NCBI GenBank assembly: GCA_022838965.1
Contig: JALHDK010000061.1
Location: 14,216 to 24,658 of the forward strand
Length of the DNA: 10,443 bases
Origin: Actinomycetales bacterium
GTDB taxonomy: Bacteria; Actinomycetota; Actinomycetes; Actinomycetales; Actinomycetaceae
Direction: 5' to 3'
The first letter of the stretch is position 1, and the number at the start of each line of letters is the position of its first letter. Positions 1-6,044 of the stretch are shown piece after piece. Under the pieces are notes generated by a model. The model was given only the letters and a program-made list of their open reading frames with translations, did no database searches and was not told where the DNA came from. The translations under genes and the position numbers were made by a program.

Positions 1-1535
1 AGCGAGCGACTGCCCGCGAACCCGCCGGTGGGGAACCTGCGGTCGAGGTCCCAGAGGGTCAGTCCATGGTTGGTGAAGTCGAGGTCGTGGAAGCGGTGGG
101 GCCGGTATGCCAGCGGGTCCGTGTCCGCCTGGAGGTGGCCGCGGGAGCGGAACGCGTGGATCATCTCGGCGATGCGTGCGGACTTGCCGAGCTCGTTCTC
201 GGGGTCGAACTCGACATCCCGCTGCCACCGGATCGGGACGGTCGGCACCCGGAGAGCCGAGAACACCCGCTCGTAGAACCCGTCCTCGCCGAGCAGCTTC
301 GCGTGCATGGCGCGGAGGAACTCCCCCGAGGCGGCCCCCTGGATGATCCGGTGGTCGTAGGTCGAGGTGAGGGTGAGCATCTTCGAGATCGCGAGCCGCG
401 TGAGCGTGTTCAGCGACGAGGCGGCGTACTCGGCGGGGTAGTCCATGGCGCCCACCCCGATGATCGCACCCTGGCCGCGCATGAGCCGCGGGATGGACTG
501 GACGGTCCCGATCGTTCCCGGGTTGGTGAGCGTGATGGTGGTGCCCTGGAAGTCCTCCACCGTGAGGGTGCCTGCGCGGGCCTTGCGGACCACCTCGTCG
601 TAGGCCGCCCAGAACTGGGCGAAATCCATCGTGTCGGCGCCCTTGACAGAGGGCACGAGGAGCTGGCGGGTGCCGTCCTCGCGGGGCAGGTCGATCGCCA
701 GCCCCAGGTTGACGTGTGCGGGCCGGACCACGGCGGGTTTGCCGTCCTGCTCACGGTAGTGGCTGTTCATGTCCGGGACCTGACCCAGGGCCTCCACGAG
801 GGCGTAGCCGATCAGGTGGGTGAACGAGACCTTGCCGCCGCGCGTGCGGGAGAGGTGGGCATTGATCAGGATGCGGTTCTCGATCACCACCTTGGCCGGA
901 ATCTCCCGGACGGACGTGGCCGTCGGGATCGTGAGCGATTCCTCCATGTTCCTGGCTGTGCGGGCGCCCACGCCGCGGAGCTTGATGACCTCGTCACGGC
1001 CGGAGTCGGCCCCGGAGGGGGTGGCGGCGAGCGCCTGCGCGTAGGGCGTGGTCGGCGGCTGGGCCTCCACCTGGGGCATCGCGGACCCCCGGAAGAGGGT
1101 GGTCTCGCGGGCCCGTTCCCGGGGGTCGACGTGGAGCGACGCCCGGGGCGGCTCGCTCGTGCCGTTCGGAGGGGCCGGGGCCGCCGGCGTCGGGGCCGGG
1201 GGTGGCGGTGCAACCGGCGTCGGGGCCACGAGGGCCGGGGCCACGGAGACGGCGTCCTCTCGCGGCGCCACGGCCGCGGGGGCGCTGCCCGGAGCGGTGC
1301 CGGTCGCTGGAGTTTCGGTCACTGGTGTCCCGGTCGCTGCAGTCCCGGCCGCTGGAGTCCCGGTCGCCGCCGGGGCGCCCGCCTCATCCGCCGCCTCGAG
1401 GCGGGCGAAGTACGCCTGCCACTGGGGATCCACGCTGGAGTGATCGGCGAGGTACTTCTCGTACAGCTCCTCCACGAGCCATTCGTTCGCTCCGAAGTCC
1501 ATCGCGGCAAGGTCGGCTCGTTCGTCCACGGACAC
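1..1535 (-). CDS. kgd: Multifunctional 2-oxoglutarate metabolism enzyme Kgd (2-oxoglutarate dehydrogenase E1/E2-like), N-terminal part
   Basis: Thiamine-diphosphate enzyme of the TCA cycle in actinobacteria. The family carries an E2-like acyltransferase domain fused in front of the E1 part and works with separate lipoylated E2 and E3 proteins. The visible 511 residues show an N-terminal helix (MDFGANEWLVEELYEKYL, about residues 12-29), an Ala/Pro/Thr/Gly-rich linker (about 50-130), then an acyltransferase domain with the TYDHRIIQGAASGEFL motif, whose catalytic His is residue 395. After it comes the start of the E1 region (RGHLQADTDPLAYRPHRF). No lipoyl domain is present, as expected for Kgd. 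The GTG start at 1535 is chosen because it has a strong purine-rich site (GAGGGAGG) just upstream; an in-frame ATG at 1502 is the fallback and would lack the first 11 residues. The family is usually about 1,230-1,270 residues, so more than half lies beyond the left edge. The linker looks longer than in mycobacterial Kgd. Confidence 0.95.
   Translation of the reverse strand, partial: MSVDERADLAAMDFGANEWLVEELYEKYLADHSSVDPQWQAYFARLEAADEAGAPAATGTPAAGTAATGTPVTETPATGTAPGSAPAAVAPREDAVSVAPALVAPTPVAPPPPAPTPAAPAPPNGTSEPPRASLHVDPRERARETTLFRGSAMPQVEAQPPTTPYAQALAATPSGADSGRDEVIKLRGVGARTARNMEESLTIPTATSVREIPAKVVIENRILINAHLSRTRGGKVSFTHLIGYALVEALGQVPDMNSHYREQDGKPAVVRPAHVNLGLAIDLPREDGTRQLLVPSVKGADTMDFAQFWAAYDEVVRKARAGTLTVEDFQGTTITLTNPGTIGTVQSIPRLMRGQGAIIGVGAMDYPAEYAASSLNTLTRLAISKMLTLTSTYDHRIIQGAASGEFLRAMHAKLLGEDGFYERVFSALRVPTVPIRWQRDVEFDPENELGKSARIAEMIHAFRSRGHLQADTDPLAYRPHRFHDLDFTNHGLTLWDLDRRFPTGGFAGSRS
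1294..1368. repeat. Degenerate 15-bp tandem repeat in the Kgd linker
   Basis: Five head-to-tail 15-bp units (starting at 1294, 1309, 1324, 1339 and 1354) follow a pattern close to ggagtcccggtcgct. On the coding minus strand they give imperfect pentapeptides such as ATGTP, AAGTA, ATGTP, VTETP and ATGTA. They lie in the flexible linker before the acyltransferase domain. Because the unit is a multiple of three, expansion or contraction would keep the frame. Confidence 0.8.
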
Positions 1536-1572
1536 CGCTCTTCCCTCCCTCGTTGAGTCGCCGTCCTCATCA

Positions 1573-1578
1573 ACCCTA
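1573..1578 (-). promoter_or_regulatory. Possible -10 element of kgd
   Basis: On the minus strand TAGGGT fits the actinobacterial TANNNT -10 pattern and lies about 37 nt before the GTG start at 1535, leaving room for a leader carrying the GAGGGAGG ribosome site. No convincing -35 element is visible at the usual spacing, so this is a weak call. Confidence 0.3.
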
Positions 1579-1609
1579 GGCCACGGGCGATGCCCCGCGC
1601 CTGCGGAAG

Positions 1610-1629
1610 GCGGGTGGACGGTCACCCGC
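1610..1629 (-). terminator. Hairpin between the histidine kinase gene and kgd
   Basis: A perfect 7-bp inverted repeat (gcgggtg / cacccgc) with a 6-nt loop lies 45 bp beyond the kinase stop and about 75 bp before the kgd start. There is no T-tract on the minus strand, so intrinsic termination is uncertain. It may instead be a 3'-end structure or a site upstream of the kgd promoter. The rest of 1536-1673 shows nothing else clear. Confidence 0.4.
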
Positions 1630-1673
1630 GGCAGCAGGGGAGTCTGCGCCTCTCCTCGTTCCTCAAGCGCAGG

Positions 1674-2750
1674 TCAAAGGGGTGGAGTCTGCACGCCAAC
1701 CGTCCGGCCGTGGGCGGTCCGCCCGCCCCGGTTGCGGGATGAGCCAGGGCCGGCGATGGGCAGCAGGATCCGGAAGGTGGCGCCGACGTCGCTGTCGATC
1801 ACGGCGATCGTTCCGCCATGGATGGACACGGCCCAGCGCGCGATGGCCAGCCCGATGCCGGTGCCGCCGGTGGCGGGGGCCGTGGGCGGGGTGGCGCGCT
1901 GGAACCGGCCGAAGACCCTCTCGCGGTCCTCGGGAGCGATCCCCGGCCCGGCGTCGGAGATGTCGATCCGGACCATGCCCTTCGTGCGGCCCACCTCCAC
2001 CTGCACGGTGGTCCCGTCGGGGGTGTGGCGGGCGGCGTTGTCGAGCACGTTGACGAGCACCTGCATGAGGCGGGCCGGATCCCCCTGGATCCGCTGGTCC
2101 GCGGGTTCGATACGCGACGCGAACTGGATCGTCCGGCCGCGCTGGACCGCCGCGAGGCGTGCCACCTCGACGGCGGAGTCCACCAGATCCGCCACCGGCA
2201 CCTCACGGATGTCCAGCCCCGCGACGCCGGCGTCCAGGCGCGAGAGGTCGAGGAGGTACTGCAGCAGCTCGGTGAGGTGCTCGGACTGCCGGACGGCGGC
2301 GTCGAGGTTCACCCGCGACGCCTCCTCGACCCCGTCGGCCATGTTCTCCAAGCGGGCCCGCAGCGCCGCCACGGGAGTCCTCAGCTCGTGGGACACGTTC
2401 GCGACGATGTCACGGTGCAGCTGGTCCACCTCCGCGAGATCGCGGGCCATCGAGTTGAACGCCTCCGCCAGCTGGCCGACCTCGTCGGACGTCGAGGCGT
2501 CCACGCGGACGCTGTAGTCACCGTGTGCCATCGCCTGGGCGGCCCGTGTGGCCTGCTTGAGGGGCTCGGCGATGTCGCGGGAGACCAGAACGGCGGGGAT
2601 CAGCGTGACGCCGATGGAGACCGGGAGAGCGTACAGGGGGGAGAGCCCCTGCCCCGTCGCCCACCACATGATCAGCGCGGCCAGGGCGGCCGACACCGCC
2701 ACCACGGCGAGGATCTTGCCGGTGATCCCCACATGGGCCCGTCCGGGCAT
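1674..2750 (-). CDS. Two-component sensor histidine kinase (HAMP-HisKA-HATPase)
   Basis: Membrane sensor kinase of 358 residues that would autophosphorylate and pass the phosphate to the response regulator encoded just before it. Two hydrophobic segments (about 11-31 and 36-57) are separated by a loop of only about 8 residues, followed by a HAMP linker (about 58-110). The HisKA motif IVANVSHELRTPVAAL has the phospho-accepting His at 121. The ATPase shows the N box (NVLDNA, 234-239), G1 (DAGPG, 266-270) and G2 (GGTGIGLAI, 295-303). The C-terminal tail after 335 is Arg/Gly-rich and not part of the catalytic fold. The start codon follows the regulator stop after one base (TGAGATG), so translation is probably coupled. 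The signal is unknown; the near absence of an external domain points to sensing within or at the membrane. Confidence 0.95.
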   Translation of the reverse strand: MPGRAHVGITGKILAVVAVSAALAALIMWWATGQGLSPLYALPVSIGVTLIPAVLVSRDIAEPLKQATRAAQAMAHGDYSVRVDASTSDEVGQLAEAFNSMARDLAEVDQLHRDIVANVSHELRTPVAALRARLENMADGVEEASRVNLDAAVRQSEHLTELLQYLLDLSRLDAGVAGLDIREVPVADLVDSAVEVARLAAVQRGRTIQFASRIEPADQRIQGDPARLMQVLVNVLDNAARHTPDGTTVQVEVGRTKGMVRIDISDAGPGIAPEDRERVFGRFQRATPPTAPATGGTGIGLAIARWAVSIHGGTIAVIDSDVGATFRILLPIAGPGSSRNRGGRTAHGRTVGVQTPPL

Positions 2751-2751
2751 C

Positions 2752-3444
2752 TCAGACGGGTCGTTCGAAGGCGTACCCCACGCCGTGGACCGTCCGGACG
2801 ACGTCCGGGCCGAGCTTGCGGCGCAGGGCCTTGATGTGCGAGTCGACCGTCCTGGTCCCGGAGGCGTCCACCCAGTTCCAGACCTGCTCCAGGAGCGACT
2901 CCCGGGAGAGGACGGTGCCCTCGTTCTGGGCGAGGCACACCAGCAGATCGAACTCCGTCGGGGTCAGGTGAACCTCGGTGCCCGCCCGGCGCACGCGCCG
3001 GCCGTTCCGGTCGATCTCGATCTCCCCGAAACTGAGCAGGCCGGACTCGGCCTCGACGCGCCGCTCGGCGCGTTCCACGCGGCGCAGCAGGGCCTTGAGC
3101 CGTGCCACGAGCTCCCGCATCGAGAAGGGTTTCGTCATGTAGTCGTCGGCGCCCACCCCGAGCCCCACCAGGATGTCCGTCTCGTCGTCGCGCGCGGTGA
3201 GCATCAGCACCGGCACCTCGCGTTCGGCCTGGATGCGGCGGCAGACCTCCAGTCCGTCGATGCCGGGCAGCATCACGTCGAGGACGACGGCGTCAGGGAG
3301 GAAGTCGCGCGCCTCGCTGACCGCCTCCAGCCCGTCGAAGACCTCGCGTGTCTCCCAGCCCTCGGACTCGAGCCGACGGGCGATCTGTGCGGCGATCTCG
3401 CGTTCGTCCTCCACCACCAGCACGCGGTAGCCAGATCCAGCCAT
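2752..3444 (-). CDS. OmpR/PhoB-family response regulator
   Basis: DNA-binding response regulator of 230 residues. The receiver domain (about 7-120) has the acidic pair E12/D13, the phospho-acceptor D56 in VVLDVMLPGIDG, T83 and K105 in the MTKPF motif. The C-terminal winged-helix domain (about 138-228) shows the typical TPTEFDLLVCLA, TRTVDSHIKALRRKLG and VHGVGYAF segments. I chose the ATG at 3444, which gives the standard N-terminus MAGSGYRVLVVEDE with a GGGGG stretch upstream; a longer reading to 3537 would add 31 residues not expected in the family and run through the inverted repeats upstream. It is co-transcribed with the downstream kinase. Targets are unknown, but the palindromes in the divergent gap make autoregulation and control of the CNNM genes plausible. 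Confidence 0.95.
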   Translation of the reverse strand: MAGSGYRVLVVEDEREIAAQIARRLESEGWETREVFDGLEAVSEARDFLPDAVVLDVMLPGIDGLEVCRRIQAEREVPVLMLTARDDETDILVGLGVGADDYMTKPFSMRELVARLKALLRRVERAERRVEAESGLLSFGEIEIDRNGRRVRRAGTEVHLTPTEFDLLVCLAQNEGTVLSRESLLEQVWNWVDASGTRTVDSHIKALRRKLGPDVVRTVHGVGYAFERPV

Positions 3445-3465
3445 ACCCCCAGCTTCCCACACCCG

Positions 3466-3479
3466 ACAGTCACGACTGT
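3466..3479. promoter_or_regulatory. Inverted repeat, candidate operator between regulator and CNNM genes
   Basis: ACAGTC and GACTGT form a perfect 6-bp inverted repeat with a 2-nt spacer. A second frame of symmetry, GTCAC-GACT-GTGAC (3469-3482), overlaps it. It lies 22 bp before the response-regulator start and touches the likely -35 region of the divergent CNNM promoter. A bound factor could therefore act on both units. The binding protein is not known; OmpR-type regulators more often bind direct repeats, so another dimeric factor is possible. Confidence 0.5.
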
Positions 3480-3507
3480 GACGCATCCGCCGATGCTCCC
3501 CTAGAAT
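3478..3507 (+). promoter_or_regulatory. Promoter of the CNNM operon
   Basis: A TAGAAT -10 hexamer (3502-3507) is preceded by GTGACG (3478-3483) as a -35-like element with an 18-bp spacer. A second inverted repeat, GCATC-CGCC-GATGC (3483-3496), fills the spacer. Transcription is predicted to start near 3514, only a few bases before the ATG at 3517. Confidence 0.55.
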
Positions 3508-3516
3508 GACGGAATC

Positions 3517-3567
3517 ATGCGCGCCGAGCCCCGACATACCGCGCTCACCTACCCCGGGCTGCCATGA
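3517..3567 (+). CDS. Possible 16-residue leaderless upstream ORF
   Basis: ATG at 3517 opens a 16-codon frame (MRAEPRHTALTYPGLP) ending in TGA at 3565-3567. The stop overlaps the ATG of the following CNNM gene in an ATGA arrangement. The ATG is 9 nt after the TAGAAT -10 box, so its mRNA would have almost no leader. The CNNM gene itself has no visible ribosome-binding sequence upstream, which fits translational coupling from this short frame. The peptide resembles nothing I recognise, and it may matter only as a ribosome-loading device. It could also be chance, since short frames are common in GC-rich DNA. Confidence 0.4.
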   Translation: MRAEPRHTALTYPGLP

Positions 3568-4868
3568 CCGACTGGCTGCTGATCCTGCTCGGGGTGGTCC
3601 TTACCGCCGGGACCGCCCTGTTCGTCGCGGCCGAGTTCTCGCTCGTCGCCGTGGATCCAGCGGCGGTGGAGCGGCGCGCTGCCGACGGGGACGGCCGGGC
3701 CCGGGGGGTGGCCGAGGCGCTCTCGACACTCTCCACCCAGCTCTCCGGCGCCCAGGTGGGGATCACCCTGACGACCATCCTCCTCGGGTACGCATCCCAG
3801 GGCGCCATCGCGAACCTCCTCCGGCCCGTGCTCACCGGCTTCGCGGGCGCCGCGGCCGCGGCCGCTCTCGCGGTCACGCTGTCCGTCCTGCTCGTGAACG
3901 GGTTCTCCATGATCTTCGGAGAACTCGTCCCGAAGAACTGGGCCATCTCCGAGCCCTTGCGGACGGCGATGGCCGTCACCCCGGCCCAGCGCCTCTTCAC
4001 CCGCGCGTTCCATCCCGTCATTCGCCTCCTCAACGGTTCGGCCAACAGGGCACTGCGGCGGCTGGGAGTCGAGCCGTCCGAGGAGATCTCCGGAGCACGC
4101 TCCCCCTCCGAGCTGGCCGCACTCGTGCGACACTCCGCCAAGGAGGGCACCCTCGACGTCTCGACGGCCACGCTCCTCACCCGGTCCATCGGGCTCGGGG
4201 CACTGACGGCGGTGGACGTCATGACGGACCGCGGGCGCGTCCACGCGATCCCCCGCACGGGCACGGCGGCCGACGTCGTCGCGCTCGCACGAGCCACGGG
4301 CCACTCCAGGTTCCCGGTCATCGGGGACTCGCTCGACGACGTCATCGGCCTGGTCAACCTCAGGCGGGCCATCGCCGTGCCGTGGGAACGGCGGGCGGAG
4401 GTTGCGGTCACGTCGTCCTCCCTCATGGTGCCCGCCCCGCGCGTCCCCGAGACCGTCCCGCTCGCCCCGCTCCTGCTGCAACTGCGGGACCAGGGGCTGC
4501 AGATGGCCCTCGTCGTGGACGAGTACGGCGGCACCAGCGGGATCGTCACCCTGGAGGACGTCGTCGAGGAGATCGTGGGTGACGTGGCGGATGAGCACGA
4601 CAGGCGCCGCATGCGGCCCCACCGGGAACCCGGAGGGTCCTGGGTGGTGCTCGGCGTGATGCGCCCCGACGAGCTCGCCGCGAGCGCCCAGCTGGAGGTC
4701 CCGGGGGATGGCCCGTACGAGACCCTCGGCGGCCTGGTGATGCACCGCCTCGGCCGGCTCGCCGAGGTCGGTGACGAGGTCACGGTGGGCGACGTCACGC
4801 TGCGGGTCGAGCGCATGGACGGGCGGCGCATCGACCGGCTGCGGGTCTGGCGCCGGGAGTCGCCATGA
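3564..4868 (+). CDS. CNNM/CBS/CorC_HlyC membrane protein (hemolysin C-like family)
   Basis: Integral membrane protein of 434 residues in the DUF21/CNNM family, often annotated hemolysin or magnesium/cobalt efflux protein CorC. The CNNM region (about 1-180) has hydrophobic helices at about 4-29, 62-90 and 95-118 and the family motif GELVPKNWAIS (119-129). A CBS pair follows (about 215-340) with the characteristic VVDEYGGTSGIVTLEDVVEEIVGDV segment at 317-341. The CorC_HlyC domain is C-terminal (about 355-430). Members have been linked to Mg2+ transport or tolerance, and the hemolysin label is historical. It overlaps the next gene by 4 bp (ATGA), so the two are co-transcribed and probably act together. 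No ribosome-binding sequence is seen before the ATG. Confidence 0.93.
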   Translation: MTDWLLILLGVVLTAGTALFVAAEFSLVAVDPAAVERRAADGDGRARGVAEALSTLSTQLSGAQVGITLTTILLGYASQGAIANLLRPVLTGFAGAAAAAALAVTLSVLLVNGFSMIFGELVPKNWAISEPLRTAMAVTPAQRLFTRAFHPVIRLLNGSANRALRRLGVEPSEEISGARSPSELAALVRHSAKEGTLDVSTATLLTRSIGLGALTAVDVMTDRGRVHAIPRTGTAADVVALARATGHSRFPVIGDSLDDVIGLVNLRRAIAVPWERRAEVAVTSSSLMVPAPRVPETVPLAPLLLQLRDQGLQMALVVDEYGGTSGIVTLEDVVEEIVGDVADEHDRRRMRPHREPGGSWVVLGVMRPDELAASAQLEVPGDGPYETLGGLVMHRLGRLAEVGDEVTVGDVTLRVERMDGRRIDRLRVWRRESP

Positions 4869-5908
4869 CGTCCGGGACCGCCCTCCTCGTCTCCGCCGTG
4901 CTCCTGCTCGGGAACGCCTTCTTCGTGGGGGCCGAGTTCGCGGTGATGTCCGTGCGACGGTCGCAGGTGGAGCCGCTCGCCGCCGCGGGGAACCGGCGGG
5001 CGCGGACGGTCATGTACGCGCTCGAGCACGTCTCCGAGATGCTGGCGACGGCGCAGCTGGGCGTCACGGTCTGTTCGACCAGTCTGGGCGCGCTCGCCGA
5101 GCCCGCCCTCGCACACCTGGTGGAGGCGCCGTTCGAGGCGCTCGGGCTGCCGGCCCGGGCGACGCACGTCGTCGGATTCGCGCTCGCGCTTGCCATCGTG
5201 GTGTACCTGCACGTGGTCGCCGGCGAGATGATCCCGAAGAACCTCGCGATCTCGCGACCCGAGCGCGCGGCACTGGTGTTCGCCCCGCCCCTGGTCGCGC
5301 TCTCCCGGGTGCTCAGGCCCGTCATCTGGGTGCTGAACGAGCTCGCCAACCTCGTGCTGCGCGCGCTCGGGATCGAGCCCCGCTCCGAGGTCGCCGCCGC
5401 CTTCACCGCGGAGGAGGTGGCGTCCATTGTGGAGCTCTCCCGCGCGGAAGGGGTGCTGCAGGACGAGGTGGGTCTGCTCACCGGTGCCCTCGAGTTCTCC
5501 GCCGAGACCGCGGGCGGGGTGATGGTCCCCCTGGACCGGCTCGTGACCGTTCCGTTGGGGGTCACGCCCGCGGCGCTCGAGCGCGAGGTGGCCCGCACGG
5601 GCTTCTCCCGCTTTCCCGTGGTCGCCGAGGGCCGGCTCGTCGGGTATCTCCACGTCAAGGACGTGCTGTACGCCGACGAGGAGGAGCGGGACCTGCCGAT
5701 CGCAGACTGGCGGGTGCGTGCCATGGCCACGGTCGCGCCGGGCGACGAGGTTGAGGAGTCCCTGGCGGTGATGCAGCGGTCCGGCGCCCATCTCGCACGG
5801 GTGGTCGGCCCGGACGGCGACACCCTGGGAGTCCTGTTCCTCGAGGACATTCTGGAGGAACTGGTGGGCGAGGTCCGGGACGCGATGCAGCGCGACGAGC
5901 GTCGGTGA
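4865..5908 (+). CDS. CNNM/CBS membrane protein lacking the CorC_HlyC domain
   Basis: Second DUF21/CNNM family protein, 347 residues, paralogous to the preceding gene. The CNNM region has helices at about 5-30, 58-75 and 100-120 and the motif GEMIPKNLAIS (120-130). A CBS pair covers about 215-340, with GFSRFPVV (246-253) in the first repeat and VLFLEDILEELVGEVRD (323-339) closing the second. The protein ends there, so the CorC_HlyC domain of its neighbour is absent by design rather than by frameshift: the reading frame closes cleanly. Adjacent long/short CNNM pairs are common in actinobacteria (Rv1842c/Rv1841c of Mycobacterium tuberculosis is one). The start overlaps the upstream stop by 4 bp, with GGGAG 5 nt before the ATG. 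A heteromeric transporter is a reasonable inference. Confidence 0.92.
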   Translation: MTSGTALLVSAVLLLGNAFFVGAEFAVMSVRRSQVEPLAAAGNRRARTVMYALEHVSEMLATAQLGVTVCSTSLGALAEPALAHLVEAPFEALGLPARATHVVGFALALAIVVYLHVVAGEMIPKNLAISRPERAALVFAPPLVALSRVLRPVIWVLNELANLVLRALGIEPRSEVAAAFTAEEVASIVELSRAEGVLQDEVGLLTGALEFSAETAGGVMVPLDRLVTVPLGVTPAALEREVARTGFSRFPVVAEGRLVGYLHVKDVLYADEEERDLPIADWRVRAMATVAPGDEVEESLAVMQRSGAHLARVVGPDGDTLGVLFLEDILEELVGEVRDAMQRDERR

Positions 5909-5948
5909 CGGTGCGGGCGTGAGAACGGCCACACTGGGTGGCAACGTG

Positions 5949-5978
5949 TAGACGAAGCTCGACCAGTCTCGTTATCGT
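5949..5978 (+). promoter_or_regulatory. Candidate promoter of the M23 peptidase gene
   Basis: TAGACG (5949-5954) resembles a -35 element and TATCGT (5973-5978) a TANNNT -10, separated by 18 bp. The predicted start is near 5985, giving a leader of about 60 nt. The remaining upstream stretch after the CNNM stop (5909-5948) shows no clear terminator. Confidence 0.4.
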
Positions 5979-5986
5979 TCCGTAAC
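5971..5986 (+). promoter_or_regulatory. Candidate MtrA-like box overlapping the M23 promoter
   Basis: GTTATCGTTCCGTAAC has GTTA/TAAC ends in inverted orientation, and the CGTTA, CGTTC and CGTAAC steps repeat at about 6-bp spacing. MtrA, the actinobacterial cell-wall response regulator, is known to control M23 and NlpC/P60 hydrolases through GTAAC-containing boxes. The resemblance and the target type suggest such a site, and its overlap with the -10 would fit repression. This is inference from memory of the motif, not a scored match. Confidence 0.4.
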
Positions 5987-5991
5987 AGTAA

Positions 5992-6008
5992 GGGCGCACC
6001 GAGCGCCC
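5992..6008 (+). other. Hairpin in the 5' leader of the M23 gene
   Basis: GGGCGC and GCGCCC form a perfect 6-bp stem with a 5-nt ACCGA loop, just after the predicted transcription start and 36 nt before the ATG. There is no T-tract, so it is more likely an mRNA-stabilising or control structure than a terminator. Confidence 0.45.
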
Positions 6009-6044
6009 CGGACCCCCGTCTTCCACCCTCCGGAGGAACCCCGC

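Noticed and set aside
66..1556. A 496-codon plus-strand reading frame opposite kgd
   Set aside because: It is an antisense shadow made by GC-rich codon use of kgd; the product is Arg/Gly/His-rich with no domain, while the minus strand encodes a clear Kgd.
2548..3504. A plus-strand frame opposite the two-component genes
   Set aside because: Antisense shadow; both minus-strand genes have intact catalytic motifs and natural starts.
3545..5944. A 799-codon minus-strand reading frame across both CNNM genes
   Set aside because: It lies antisense to two genes with complete family motifs and its low-complexity Arg/Ser/Pro-rich product matches nothing.
5909..6044. A c-di-AMP (ydaO-type) riboswitch before the M23 gene
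   Set aside because: These occur before actinobacterial wall hydrolases, but the gap is only 136 bp, part of it promoter, and I see only one short hairpin rather than the complex ydaO fold.
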